Shown: positions 49,642 through 58,306, numbered from the stretch's first letter. The stretch: DNA of 64,000 nt from Klenkia taihuensis (GCF_900112525.1 NZ_FOMD01000001.1:434001-498000); one strand, 5' to 3'. Numbers and translations: made by a program. The notes: generated from the sequence alone by a model not told the origin.

Positions 49642-50853
49642 TCAGCCGCCCTCGCGCATGCCCCAGGGCGAGCCGTAGGCGGTGAGCAGCTCCAGGAACG
49701 GCACCGCGTCGAAGGCCTCCGGACCCAGCACGCCCGAGCCCGACCAGGTGCCCGCGGCCAGCAGCTCCAGGGCCACCACCGGGTTCACCGCGGTCTGCCA
49801 GACCACGGCCTGGTGGCCGTACTCGCGCATGGACCACTCGTTGTCCACCACGTGGTACAGGTAGACCTGCCGGGGCTCGCCGTCCTGGCCGGTACCGGTG
49901 ACCCACAGCCCGGCGCAGGTCTTGCCCGTCATCCGGTCGCCCAGCCCGGCCGGGTCGGGCAGGCACGCGGCGACGACGTCCCGCGGGCTGACCTGCACAC
50001 CCTTGACCGTCACCGGGTCGGTGCGGTCCAGGCCCACCTTGTGCAGCGCCTTGAGCACGTCGATGAACTCGGTGCCCAGGCCGTACTTGAAGGTGACCCG
50101 GCCGGCGTCCACCCAGCGCGGCATGAGGAGCACCTCCTCGTGCTCCACGTTCACGCACTCCACCGGGCCGATGCCCTCGGGGAACTCGAACACCTCGGGC
50201 TCGCTGAACGGCGGGGTGGTGAAGAACCCGCGGCCGGCCTCGTAGACCACCGGCGGGTTCAGGCACTCCTCTATCGTGGTCCAGATGCTGAACGACGGGG
50301 CGAAGTCGTAGCCGCTGACCTCGAGGTTCGCCCCGTCGCGCACGCCGAGCTCGTCGATCGAGGAGAACAGGTGGTCGGCGGCGTAGCGGGCGAACACGTC
50401 GGACAGCCCCGGTTCCACGCCCATGCCGACCAGTGCCAGCTGCCCGGCGGCCTCCCACTCGCCGGCCAGCTCGAACTGCTCGTCGCCGAGCTTGACGCCG
50501 GTCTCGGCGTACGGGTTCTCCGGGTGGGGGCGGGACAGCGACATGGCCATGTCCACGTAGGTCGCCCCGCCGGCCAGCGCCGCGCGGAACAGCGGCATGA
50601 CGAACCGGGGGTCCACGGCGTTCATCAGCACGTCGCAGCGGTGCTCGGCCAGCAGCGCGGCCACCGCGTCGGCGTCCCCGGCGTCCACCGACCCGGCGGA
50701 GCTGAACCGCGGGTCCCCGACGGCCTCGGCGGTGGCCCGGGCCCGGTCGCCGTCGTAGTCGGTGACGACCACGGCCTCGGGGAAGGCGCGACGGGCGGCG
50801 ATGGCGGCGAAGGCGCTGCCGACGCCGCCGGCACCGACCAGGAGGATGCGCAT
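49642..50853 (-). CDS. Saccharopine-dehydrogenase-family oxidoreductase
   Basis: The 403-residue NAD(P)-dependent enzyme has the Rossmann signature VGAGGVGSAF (6-15) and DVLMNAVDPRF, as in saccharopine and lysine 6-dehydrogenases. The divergent APC permease and USP, with an aminotransferase just beyond, suggest amino-acid breakdown (lysine, beta-alanine or GABA-like). Substrate not determinable. It ends 61 bases from the DedA start and is divergent from the permease. Confidence 0.82.
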   Translation of the reverse strand: MRILLVGAGGVGSAFAAIAARRAFPEAVVVTDYDGDRARATAEAVGDPRFSSAGSVDAGDADAVAALLAEHRCDVLMNAVDPRFVMPLFRAALAGGATYVDMAMSLSRPHPENPYAETGVKLGDEQFELAGEWEAAGQLALVGMGVEPGLSDVFARYAADHLFSSIDELGVRDGANLEVSGYDFAPSFSIWTTIEECLNPPVVYEAGRGFFTTPPFSEPEVFEFPEGIGPVECVNVEHEEVLLMPRWVDAGRVTFKYGLGTEFIDVLKALHKVGLDRTDPVTVKGVQVSPRDVVAACLPDPAGLGDRMTGKTCAGLWVTGTGQDGEPRQVYLYHVVDNEWSMREYGHQAVVWQTAVNPVVALELLAAGTWSGSGVLGPEAFDAVPFLELLTAYGSPWGMREGG

Positions 50854-50911
50854 GGGGACCTTCTTCTCTCGCGGGACGGGTGCGCCGACTGTAGGTGACG
50901 ACGATCACGAG

Positions 50912-50930
50912 GGCGACGGCTTCCGTCGCC
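50912..50930. promoter_or_regulatory. Inverted repeat in the dehydrogenase/permease divergent promoter
   Basis: GGCGACGG-CTT-CCGTCGCC has perfect eight-base arms and a three-base centre between the divergent genes starting at 50853 and 51015. It is a good candidate binding site for a regulator that controls both. The regulator is not encoded next door. Confidence 0.5.
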
Positions 50931-51014
50931 TCACCAAGTCGTAACACGGGAAACCCTTGTGAAGAAGGTCTCTACCTGCGATAACCGTGGGATGACGGAC
51001 AGCCCGGGCGCCCC

Positions 51015-52535
51015 ATGAGCGCCCCCTCGCAGGAGCCGCAGCTCAAGCAGGGCGCGATCGGCTTCGTCGACGCCCTGGTCATCGGCCTGGCGTCCACCTC
51101 ACCGGCCTACTCGCTGGCCGCCGTGGTGGGTGCCGTCGTCGCCCTCGTCGGCGTCTACGCGCCCGGCGTCTTCCTCGCGTCCTTCGTCCCGATGCTGCTC
51201 ATCGCCTCGGCCTTCTACTACCTGAACAAGGCCGACCAGGACTGCGGGACGACGTTCTCCTGGGTCACCCGGGCGATGGGCCCGTGGGTGGGCTGGATGG
51301 GCGGCTGGGCCATCTCGATGACCGGCGTGCTGGTCATCGGGTCCCTCGCCGACACCGGCGTCCGGTTCGGCCTGCTCGCCCTGCAGCTGGACGGCCTGGC
51401 CGACAACACCTTCCTGGTGCGCACGCTGACCGTGCTGCTGATCTTCGCCATGACCTGGATCTGCGTGATCGGCACCGAGGTGAGCGCCAAGCTGCAGAAC
51501 GGCCTGATCATCGCCCAGGTCGGTGCGCTGCTGGTGTTCGCCGTCGTCGCCCTGGTGGCCGGCCTGTCGGGCAACGGCGAGGCCGACGGCGGCAACCTGA
51601 CCCCGTCGCTGGACTGGCTGAACCCCTTCGGCGCCGGCGGTGCCGCGCTGACCGGCGGGCTGCTGCTGGGCGTGTTCATCTACTGGGGCTGGGAGTCCGC
51701 GGTCAACCTGACGGAGGAGACCTCCGACGCGGAGTCGACCCCCGGCAAGGCGGCGATCGTGTCCACCGTCGTCCTGCTGATCACCTACCTCGGCGTCACG
51801 ATCGCGATCCTCAGCTACTTCGGCACCGACTTCCTCGCCTCCCGCGAGGACGAGGCCGAGACGATCTTCGCGACCATGGCCACCGAGGTGCTGGGCGGCT
51901 GGGACTGGGTGCTGCTGCTGGCGGTGGCCACCTCGGCGATCGCGTCGACGCAGACCACGATCCTGCCCGCGTCGCGCACCGGGCTGTCGATGGCCCGGCG
52001 GCACGCCATGCCCCGCTCGCTGGCCCGCATCCACCCCCGGTTCCGGACGCCGGACGTCTCCACCTGGCTGGTCGCCGTCATCGCCGCCGCCTGGTACGTG
52101 GTGGTCAACCTGATCAGCGAGAACGCGCTGTTCGACTCGCTCACCGCGCTCTCGCTGCTGATCGCCTTCTACTACTCACTCACCGGCATCGCCTGCGCGG
52201 TGTTCCACCGCCGCCAGCTCACCCGCAGCGTCAAGGACTTCCTGCTCATCGGCGTCGGGCCGCTGATCGGTTCGGCGCTGCTGATCTGGCTGCTGGTCGA
52301 GTCGATCGGCGACCTGGCCGACCCGGCCAACTCCGACCTCGGCACCGCCTGGTTCGGCCTCGGCCCGCCGCTGGTGATGGGCATCGCGATCTTCCTCGTC
52401 GGGGTCGTCTTCATGCTGTTCTGGCGGGCGAAGGACAAGCGGTTCTGGGCCGAGCAGACGACGACGTCGGACCGCATGCAGGCCGACATCGCCGCCGGCC
52501 GCTCCGGCGCCGCCGTCGAGGACCCCGCCTCGTGA
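51015..52535 (+). CDS. APC-family amino acid permease
   Basis: The 506-residue transporter has about twelve membrane helices, an APC-type start (GFVDALVIGLASTSPAYSLAAVVGA) and WGWESAVNLTEETSD near helix 6. It probably imports an amino acid or amine. The USP gene 16 bases after it and the neighbouring dehydrogenase and aminotransferase indicate a catabolic set. ATG 51015 follows GGGCGCC, weak RBS. Confidence 0.88.
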   Translation: MSAPSQEPQLKQGAIGFVDALVIGLASTSPAYSLAAVVGAVVALVGVYAPGVFLASFVPMLLIASAFYYLNKADQDCGTTFSWVTRAMGPWVGWMGGWAISMTGVLVIGSLADTGVRFGLLALQLDGLADNTFLVRTLTVLLIFAMTWICVIGTEVSAKLQNGLIIAQVGALLVFAVVALVAGLSGNGEADGGNLTPSLDWLNPFGAGGAALTGGLLLGVFIYWGWESAVNLTEETSDAESTPGKAAIVSTVVLLITYLGVTIAILSYFGTDFLASREDEAETIFATMATEVLGGWDWVLLLAVATSAIASTQTTILPASRTGLSMARRHAMPRSLARIHPRFRTPDVSTWLVAVIAAAWYVVVNLISENALFDSLTALSLLIAFYYSLTGIACAVFHRRQLTRSVKDFLLIGVGPLIGSALLIWLLVESIGDLADPANSDLGTAWFGLGPPLVMGIAIFLVGVVFMLFWRAKDKRFWAEQTTTSDRMQADIAAGRSGAAVEDPAS

Positions 52536-52551
52536 CCCCCTGGAGCAAGCA

Positions 52552-52968
52552 GTGAGCATCGTGCTGGGCTACGACGAGTCCCCGGGCGCCCGCCGGGCGC
52601 TGTCCCTGGCCATCGACCTGGCCGGCCGGCTGGACGAGGAGCTGGTGCTGGTCTTCGGCGCCGCCCCGCCGGGCACCGTGGGCGAGGAGTCCGGCGCGCA
52701 CGCGCAGGCGCTGGCCGAGATGGGCGGCACGGCGGTCGCCGGCGCGGTGGAGGCCGCCGACGCCGCCGGGGTGCGCACCGTGGTGGAGGTGCTGCCGGCC
52801 AAGCCGGTGGACGCGCTGCTGGACTCGGCCGACCGGCACGACGCCCGGGTCATCGTGGTCGGCACCTACGGCGAGACCCCGCTGCGCGGCGCGATCCTCG
52901 GGTCGGTGCCGCACAAGCTGCTGCACCTGTCCCCGCGCCCGGTCCTCTGCGTCCCCGCCGAGGCCTGA
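52552..52968 (+). CDS. Universal stress protein (UspA family)
   Basis: The 138-residue single-domain USP has an N-terminal VLGYDESPGARRAL and the ATP-binding motif GTYGETPLRGAILGSVPHKLL (about 103-123) with G-x2-G-x9-G-S. USPs paired with APC permeases probably regulate transport in response to nucleotide state. GTG 52552 lies 16 bases after the permease stop. Followed by palindrome copy D. Confidence 0.9.
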   Translation: MSIVLGYDESPGARRALSLAIDLAGRLDEELVLVFGAAPPGTVGEESGAHAQALAEMGGTAVAGAVEAADAAGVRTVVEVLPAKPVDALLDSADRHDARVIVVGTYGETPLRGAILGSVPHKLLHLSPRPVLCVPAEA

Positions 52969-52973
52969 CCCCC

Positions 52974-53062
52974 AGCGTGGATCAGGGGGGTTGATCGACG
53001 TCCGTCCTCCTGCGCCAGATCTGGCGCAGGAGGACGGACCCCGGTGCAGGAGGACGGCGCCT
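52974..53062. repeat. Intergenic palindromic repeat, copy D (perfect 40-base palindrome)
   Basis: The core at 53000-53039 is a perfect 40-base inverted repeat (GTCCGTCCTCC arm, centre CCAGATCTGG). To its left lies the GATCAGGGGGGTTGATCGAC tail, and to its right a second GGTGCAGGAGGACGGCG unit as in copy A. It sits between the convergent USP and aminotransferase genes and touches the aminotransferase stop at 53061. Confidence 0.92.
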
Positions 53063-54449
53063 AGAGCCGGGACCAGGCCTCGCTGAGGACGCCGCGCAGG
53101 ACCTGCTCGATCTCGTCGAACTCGGCCTGGCCCGCGGTCAGCGGCGGGGCGAGCTGGACGACGGGGTCGCCCCGGTCGTCGGCCCGGCAGTAGAGCCCGG
53201 CGTCGAACAGGGCGGCGGAGAGGAAGCCGCGCAGCAGCCGCTCGCTCTCGTCGGCGTCGAAGGTCTCCTTGGTCGTCCTGTCCTTGACCAGCTCGATGCC
53301 GTAGAAGAACCCGTCGCCGCGGACGTCGCCCACGATTGGCAGGTCGGTCAGCTTCTCCAGGGTGCGGCGGAAGTCGTGCTCGGTGTCCAGCACGTGCTGG
53401 TTGAGGCCCTCGCGCTCGAAGATGTCCAGGTTGGCCAGCCCGACGGCGGCCGACACCGGGTGCCCGCCGAAGGTGTAGCCGTGCGGGAAGGTGACGCCCG
53501 GGCGCAGGAAGGGCTCCATGACCCGGTCGCTGGCGATCATCGCGCCGATGGGGGAGTAGCCCGACGTCATCCCCTTGGCGCAGGTGATCATGTCGGGCAC
53601 GTAGCCGAACTTCTCGCAGGCGAACGTGGTGCCCAGTCGGCCGAAGGCGCAGATGACCTCGTCGGAGACCAGCAGCACGTCGTGCCGGTCGCAGATCTCG
53701 CGGACCCGGTCGAAGTAGCCGGGCGGGGGCGGGAAGCAGCCGCCGGCGTTCTGCACCGGCTCCAGGAACACCGCGGCGACGGTGTCGGGGCCCTCGAAGA
53801 GGATGGCCTGCTCGATCTGGTCGGCCGCCCAGTGGCCGAAGGCCTTGGGGTCGTCGCCGAAGTACGGCGCCCGGTAGATGTTGGTGTTGGCGGCCCGGAA
53901 GGCGCCGGGCACCAGCGGCTCGAAGTCCTGCTTGAGCGCCGGCAGCCCGGTGATCGACAGCGCCCCCTGGGTGGTGCCGTGGTAGGCGATGGCCCGGCTG
54001 ATCACCTTGTGCTTGGCCGGCTTGCCGACCAGCTTGAAGTACTGCTTGGCCGCCTTCCACGCCGTCTCCACGGCCTCCCCGCCGCCGGTGGTGAAGAAGA
54101 CCCGGTTCAGGTCCCCCGGTGCCGCGGCGGCCAGCCGCTGCGACAGCTCGATGGCCGAGGGGTGCGCGTAGGACCAGATCGGGAAGAAGGCCAGCTGCTC
54201 GGCCTGCGCGGCGGCGGCCTGGGCGAGCTCGCGGCGGCCGTGCCCGGCCTGGACGACGAACAGCCCGGCCAGCCCGTCGAGGTACTTCCGGCCGCGGTCG
54301 TCCCAGATGTAGCAGCCCTCGCCCTTCACGATGACCGGCGGCGCCTGCTGGGCGTAGCCGCCCATCCGGGAGAAGTGCAGCCAGAGGTTGTCGACGTCGG
54401 CCGGGCCGTAGTGCCCGGGTTCGGTGACCGGCTGCTCGGTGGTGGTCAT
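53061..54449 (-). CDS. Class III aminotransferase (omega-amino acid type)
   Basis: The 462-residue PLP aminotransferase of subgroup III has WLHFSRMGGYAQQAPPVIVKG at the start, VFLEPVQNAGGCFPPPPGYF, the PLP Asp in VSDEVICAFGRLG and the lysine in TCAKGMTSGYSPIG. Relatives act on beta-alanine, GABA, putrescine or pyruvate-linked omega-amino acids. With the adjacent dehydrogenase and permease it suggests use of an amino acid as carbon and nitrogen source. Its stop overlaps the edge of palindrome D. Confidence 0.88.
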   Translation of the reverse strand: MTTTEQPVTEPGHYGPADVDNLWLHFSRMGGYAQQAPPVIVKGEGCYIWDDRGRKYLDGLAGLFVVQAGHGRRELAQAAAAQAEQLAFFPIWSYAHPSAIELSQRLAAAAPGDLNRVFFTTGGGEAVETAWKAAKQYFKLVGKPAKHKVISRAIAYHGTTQGALSITGLPALKQDFEPLVPGAFRAANTNIYRAPYFGDDPKAFGHWAADQIEQAILFEGPDTVAAVFLEPVQNAGGCFPPPPGYFDRVREICDRHDVLLVSDEVICAFGRLGTTFACEKFGYVPDMITCAKGMTSGYSPIGAMIASDRVMEPFLRPGVTFPHGYTFGGHPVSAAVGLANLDIFEREGLNQHVLDTEHDFRRTLEKLTDLPIVGDVRGDGFFYGIELVKDRTTKETFDADESERLLRGFLSAALFDAGLYCRADDRGDPVVQLAPPLTAGQAEFDEIEQVLRGVLSEAWSRL

Positions 54450-54474
54450 GTCAGCACTCCTCGAACTGCGGATT

Positions 54475-54491
54475 CCGTCGTCGGACGACGG
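54475..54491. promoter_or_regulatory. Palindrome upstream of the aminotransferase
   Basis: CCGTCGTC-G-GACGACGG is a perfect 17-base dyad, 26 bases upstream of the aminotransferase start. Its CCGTCG half resembles the CCGTCGCC half of the site at 50912-50930, so one regulator might bind both. Confidence 0.45.
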
Positions 54492-54542
54492 GTCGACGAA
54501 GCAGAGCGTAGCGAGGAGGCCCCCCGGAAAGCGAGACCGTCG

Positions 54543-55115
54543 TCACGTCCGTTCCGGATCGGTCAGCCGCACGACCGCGTCGGCGATCGCCGACGCGCGC
54601 CCGGCGGCGGTCCGCCTGGTGTGCACCCGGTACAGCACCGCGTACCGGCCGGCGGCGTCCAGTGCGTCGAAGGCGGCCCGTGCGCCGGGGGTGGCGGCCA
54701 GCGCCGCGGCGAGGTCCTCGGGCACCGGCATGGCCGCCGACCCCGGGTAGGCCGTGGCCCACCGGCCGTCGGCCCGTGCCGCCTCCACCTGGGCGAGCCC
54801 GGCCGGGCGCATCCGGCCGGCGTCGACCAGCCGGGTCACCGTGGCGACGTTCTTGGCCGACCAGACGCTGCGCGGGCGGCGGGGGGTGACCCGGATCGTC
54901 CAGCTCTCCTCGTCCAGCCGGTTGGCCCGGCCGTCGATCCAGCCGTGGCAGAGCAGGCCCTCCACCAGCTCCTCCCAGGTCACCGACGGGAAGCCGGCCC
55001 CCTTCTTGGCCAGCCGGACGTACAGGCCCGGTGCCGACGCCCCGTGCTCGGCCAGCCACGCGTCCAGCTCGGCGCCGTCGGCGAAGGACCGCACCTCGAA
55101 CTCCCGCTCCACCAC
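54543..55115 (-). CDS. YdeI/OmpD-associated family protein
   Basis: The 190-residue protein of the YdeI/OmdA group has an N-terminal wHTH-like region with FADGAELDAWLAEHGASAPGL, the conserved LCHGWIDG and RRPRSVWSAKNVATVTRL, followed by a helical C-terminal domain. Molecular function is not established. GTG 55115 or 55112, both behind GGGGAGGG. It is divergent from the phosphoglycerate-mutase-like gene. Confidence 0.85.
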   Translation of the reverse strand: MVEREFEVRSFADGAELDAWLAEHGASAPGLYVRLAKKGAGFPSVTWEELVEGLLCHGWIDGRANRLDEESWTIRVTPRRPRSVWSAKNVATVTRLVDAGRMRPAGLAQVEAARADGRWATAYPGSAAMPVPEDLAAALAATPGARAAFDALDAAGRYAVLYRVHTRRTAAGRASAIADAVVRLTDPERT

Positions 55116-55163
55116 GAGCCCTCCCCGCGTTTCGGAACCTGCCCGGACGGTCAGGGGTCGAGG

Positions 55164-55886
55164 GTGACCCGACGACCTCCCGGCCCGGAGCAACTGTGGC
55201 TGGTGCGGCACGGGGAGAGCCAGGGGAACCTCGCCGACGCCCGCGCCCACGAGCTCGGCGTCGACCGGCTCGACCTCGACGTCCGCGACCCCGACGTCCC
55301 GCTGTCCCCGACCGGGGAGCGGCAGGCCGACGCGCTGGGCGCGCACCTGGCCGGGCTGGCCGAGCGGCCCACCGCCGTCCTGGCCTCGCCGTTCACCCGG
55401 GCCGCCGACACCGCGCGCCGTGCCGCCGAGCCGCTGGGCCTGCCCGTGCGGTTCGACGAGCGGCTGCGCGAGCGGGACTTCGGCGCCTTCGACGGCATGA
55501 CCGGCCGGGGCATCCGCGAGCGCTACCCCGAGGAGGCCGCGCGGCGCGAGCTGCTCGGCAAGTTCTGGTACCGCCCGCCGGGCGGGGAGAGCTGGGCCGA
55601 CGTCGCCCTGCGGGTGCGCAGCGCGCTGGCCACCGAGGCGCTCCGGCACGACGGCGAGCGGCTGCTCGTGGTCAGCCACCAGGCCGTGGTCATGGTCTTC
55701 CGGTACGTGCTCGAGGAGCTCTCCGAGCAGCGGCTGCTCGAGCTCGACCGCGCCGAGCAGGTCGCCAACGCCTCCCTCACCCGCTACCGCGCCGCCGGCG
55801 CCGGGTGGGAGCTGCAGGACTTCAACGCCGTCGAGCACCTGGCGGGCACCCGTGTCACCGAGGAGCCCGATGTCCCCGACCCCTGA
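55164..55886 (+). CDS. Histidine phosphatase (phosphoglycerate-mutase-like)
   Basis: The 240-residue phosphatase has the catalytic RHGESQGN near the start, SPFTRAADTARRAAE, ERDFGAFDGM and the second histidine in VVSHQAVVM. It could act on a small phosphoester or phosphoprotein. GTG 55164. It overlaps the downstream hydratase gene by 17 bases, suggesting co-translation. Confidence 0.88.
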   Translation: MTRRPPGPEQLWLVRHGESQGNLADARAHELGVDRLDLDVRDPDVPLSPTGERQADALGAHLAGLAERPTAVLASPFTRAADTARRAAEPLGLPVRFDERLRERDFGAFDGMTGRGIRERYPEEAARRELLGKFWYRPPGGESWADVALRVRSALATEALRHDGERLLVVSHQAVVMVFRYVLEELSEQRLLELDRAEQVANASLTRYRAAGAGWELQDFNAVEHLAGTRVTEEPDVPDP

Positions 55887-56742
55887 CCTCGTCACCCCGC
55901 AGCTGCTGCGTGGCTGGCGGCTGCCCGAGCCCACCGGCGGCAAGGACGCCCGCGGCTCCGTGCTCGTCGTCGGCGGCAGCACCGAGACCCTCGGGGCGGT
56001 GCTGCTCGCCGCGGAGGCAGCGCTCCGGTCCGGCGCGGGGAAGCTGCAGGTCGCCGTCCCGCGCAGCCTGGCGCCGGTGACGTCGGCGGCGCTGCCCGAG
56101 GCGCTGGTCCGGGGCCTGGTCGAGACCGAGGACGGCGCGGTCCGCGCGGACGCCGCCGAGCGGGTGCTGGACCTGGCGCAGCAGGCCGCCGCGGTGCTGG
56201 TCGGGCCGGGCATGGTCGACGAGCCGCAGACCCGGCAGCTGGTCGAGCGACTGCTCCCCGAGCTGACCGGCCCGCTCGCGCTGGACGCGCTCGGGCTGGC
56301 CGCGGTCACCGCCGACCCGACCTGCCTGCACCACCTGGGGGGCCGGGTGGTGCTCACCCCCAACCCGACGGAGCTCGCCTTCGGCCTGCACGTCGACGAG
56401 GTGGACGACGCCCCGGCCGCGGCGGCGGAGATGGCCCGGCGCGCCCGGGCGGTGGTGGCCCTCGGCGGGGAGACCAGCTGGGTGGCCGCCCCCGACGGCC
56501 GGCTGTGGCGGGACGAGAGCGGCGGCGCCGGCCTGGGCGTCTCCGGCTCGGGCGACGTGCGGGCCGGGGTGGTCGCCGGGCTGCTGGCCCGTGGCGCGGA
56601 CCCCGCCCAGGCCGCGGTGTGGGCGGCGCACCTGCACGGCCGCGCGGGGGAGCGGCTGGCCGCGGCGGTCGGCCGGCTGGGCTTCCTCGCCCGCGAGCTG
56701 CCGCCCGAGCTGCCCCGGGTGATCAGCGAGGTCGACCTGTAG
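55870..56742 (+). CDS. nnrD: ADP-dependent NAD(P)H-hydrate dehydratase
   Basis: The 290-residue ribokinase-like enzyme repairs hydrated NADH/NADPH. It has GSVLVVGGSTETLGAVLLAAEAALRSGAGKL, the VLTPNPTELAFG block and the GSGDVRAGVVAGLLARG anion-hole/catalytic Asp motif. Its usual epimerase partner domain (NnrE) is not fused. ATG 55870 is preceded by GGAG at five bases; the upstream GTG at 55852 is less likely. Confidence 0.9.
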   Translation: MSPTPDLVTPQLLRGWRLPEPTGGKDARGSVLVVGGSTETLGAVLLAAEAALRSGAGKLQVAVPRSLAPVTSAALPEALVRGLVETEDGAVRADAAERVLDLAQQAAAVLVGPGMVDEPQTRQLVERLLPELTGPLALDALGLAAVTADPTCLHHLGGRVVLTPNPTELAFGLHVDEVDDAPAAAAEMARRARAVVALGGETSWVAAPDGRLWRDESGGAGLGVSGSGDVRAGVVAGLLARGADPAQAAVWAAHLHGRAGERLAAAVGRLGFLARELPPELPRVISEVDL

Positions 56743-56768
56743 GGCCTTGCCGGACGACGGGGGGCATC

Positions 56769-56786
56769 CATAAGCTGCTGCTTATG
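56769..56786. promoter_or_regulatory. ArsR-type operator palindrome overlapping a start codon
   Basis: CATAAGCTGCTGCTTATG is a perfect 18-base dyad (seven-base arms, TGCT centre). Its last three bases are the ATG of the SRPBCC gene (56784-56786), whose operon encodes an ArsR repressor. Bound repressor would block the very start of the gene. AT-rich arms are unusual in this GC-rich DNA. Confidence 0.7.
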
Positions 56787-57422
56787 CTGACTGACCCCGT
56801 CGCCACCGCCGGTCTCGTCGTCCGGGAGGTGCGCACCGGCTCCCGGGACGGCGTCCCCACCCGGCTGGTCGTCGCCCGGCGCCGCTACCGCACCGACCGC
56901 GCCGACCTCTGGCAGGCCGTCACCGACCCCGAGCGCATCCCGCGCTGGTTCCTCCCGGTCACCGGCGACCTGCACGAGGGTGGCCGCTACCAGCTGCAGG
57001 GCAACGCCGGCGGCGTGGTCGAGCGCTGCGCCGCCCCGGAGTCGTTCGCGGTCACCTGGGAGATGGGCCCGATGGTGTCCTGGGTGACCGTCTCCCTCGC
57101 CGAGGCCGACGGCGGCACGGACCTGGAGCTGGTGCACGAGGCGCCGGTCGACCCGACCATGTGGGACACCTACGGCCCGGGCGCGGTCGGCGTCGGCTGG
57201 GACCTCGGGCTCATGGGGCTGGGCCTGCACGTCGACACCGGCGCCCCGGTCGACCCGGACGAGGGGCTGGCCTTCGCGACCACGCCCGAGGGGCACGCGT
57301 TCGTCGGCGCCGCGGCGCGGGACTGGGCCGACGCCGCGGTGGCGGACGGCGACGACCCGGCCGCGGCCCGGGCGGCCGCCGCGCAGACCGCCGCGTTCTA
57401 CACCGGCACCAGCGCCGACTGA
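56784..57422 (+). CDS. SRPBCC (AHSA1-type) domain protein
   Basis: The 212-residue START/SRPBCC-fold protein has the AHSA1-like RYRTDRADLWQAVTDPERIPRWF segment, GGRYQLQGNAGGVV and TWEMGP. Such proteins often bind hydrophobic ligands and pair with ArsR regulators. ATG 56784 lies inside the operator palindrome with little leader, so the transcript may be leaderless. The ArsR gene follows its stop directly. Confidence 0.85.
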   Translation: MLTDPVATAGLVVREVRTGSRDGVPTRLVVARRRYRTDRADLWQAVTDPERIPRWFLPVTGDLHEGGRYQLQGNAGGVVERCAAPESFAVTWEMGPMVSWVTVSLAEADGGTDLELVHEAPVDPTMWDTYGPGAVGVGWDLGLMGLGLHVDTGAPVDPDEGLAFATTPEGHAFVGAAARDWADAAVADGDDPAAARAAAAQTAAFYTGTSAD

Positions 57423-57785
57423 GTGGCCGCCGACCCGTTCGGCGCGCTCGGCGACCCCACCCGCCGCCGGATCCTGGAGCTGCTGGCCGGCACCGAGCGC
57501 ACCGTCGGGGAGCTGGTCGCCGCGCTCGGCCGGATCTCCCAGCCGGCGGTCTCCCAGCACCTGGCCGTGCTGCGGGACGCCGGCCTGGTGCGGGTGCGCG
57601 CCGAGGGCACCCGCCGGTTCCACGCGGTGGACGACGCCGCGGTCGCCGCCGCGGGGGACTGGCTGGCCCGTCTCGTCGACCCCTTCGCGCAGCCCCTGGA
57701 CGCCCTGGCCACCGAGGTCGCCCGCGGCCGCCGAGCCCGGGCGGGGGCTCAGTCGCCCGGGGTGGAGGCCCGGCGCGCCCGGTAG
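57423..57785 (+). CDS. ArsR-family transcriptional regulator
   Basis: The 120-residue winged-helix regulator has ALGDPTRRRILELLAG and RISQPAVSQHLAVLRDAGLV (the recognition helix). No metal-binding Cys is visible, so it is not a metal sensor. Paired with SRPBCC, it likely represses that operon through the 56769-56786 palindrome. GTG 57423 immediately follows the SRPBCC stop. Its tail overlaps the convergent CGNR gene by 37 bases. Confidence 0.9.
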   Translation: MAADPFGALGDPTRRRILELLAGTERTVGELVAALGRISQPAVSQHLAVLRDAGLVRVRAEGTRRFHAVDDAAVAAAGDWLARLVDPFAQPLDALATEVARGRRARAGAQSPGVEARRAR

Positions 57786-58306
57786 GCCGCGGCGTGCGTG
57801 CGGTTGGCGCAGCTGGTGTCGCAGAAGCGGCGCGACCGGTTCTTGGTGAGGTCCACCAGGGCCGCGCCGCACCCCTCGGCCTCGCAGCGGCCCAGCCGGT
57901 CCAGCTCCCCGGCGCGCACGAGGTCGGCCACCGCCATCGCGGCCTCCACCGCCATCCGGTGCGCCAGCGGGGCGTGCGGCTCGGTGGCGTGGATGTGCCA
58001 GCCCCACTCGCCGTGCCGGACCAGCTGCGGCTGGGCGTCGCCGTCGCGCAGCAGCCGGTTCACCACGCCGACCACGGCGTCGGACTCGTCGTCCCACATC
58101 TCGCCGAGCCGGGCCCGCAGGCGGTGCACCGCGGCGAGCTCGCCCGCGTCGCCGGCACGGTCGCCGGTGTAGCCCCAGGTGTCCAGGAACGCGTCGAGCG
58201 CGGCCGGGTCGGGGAGCAGCTCGGTGCCGGTCCCCGAGCCGGTGGCGGTGTTCACCAGGGCGGCCGCCGCCTGCAGCGCCACCTCGGTGTCATGAGCGAA
58301 GAGCAT
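57749..58306 (-). CDS. CGNR zinc-finger transcriptional regulator
   Basis: The 185-residue protein has an N-terminal ABATE-like stress-sensor domain (FAHDTEVALQAAAALVNT ...) and a C-terminal CGNR zinc finger: CEAEGCGAALVDLTKN, then RFCDTSCANRTHAAAYRARR. ATG 58306 has AGGAG five bases upstream. Divergent from the EamA exporter, which it probably regulates through the 80-base intergenic region. Confidence 0.88.
   Translation of the reverse strand: MLFAHDTEVALQAAAALVNTATGSGTGTELLPDPAALDAFLDTWGYTGDRAGDAGELAAVHRLRARLGEMWDDESDAVVGVVNRLLRDGDAQPQLVRHGEWGWHIHATEPHAPLAHRMAVEAAMAVADLVRAGELDRLGRCEAEGCGAALVDLTKNRSRRFCDTSCANRTHAAAYRARRASTPGD

Noticed and set aside
50941-50954. GTAAC...GAAAC, resembling a GlnR box upstream of the permease
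   Set aside because: The spacing between the two halves is four bases, not the six of the GlnR consensus as I recall it.
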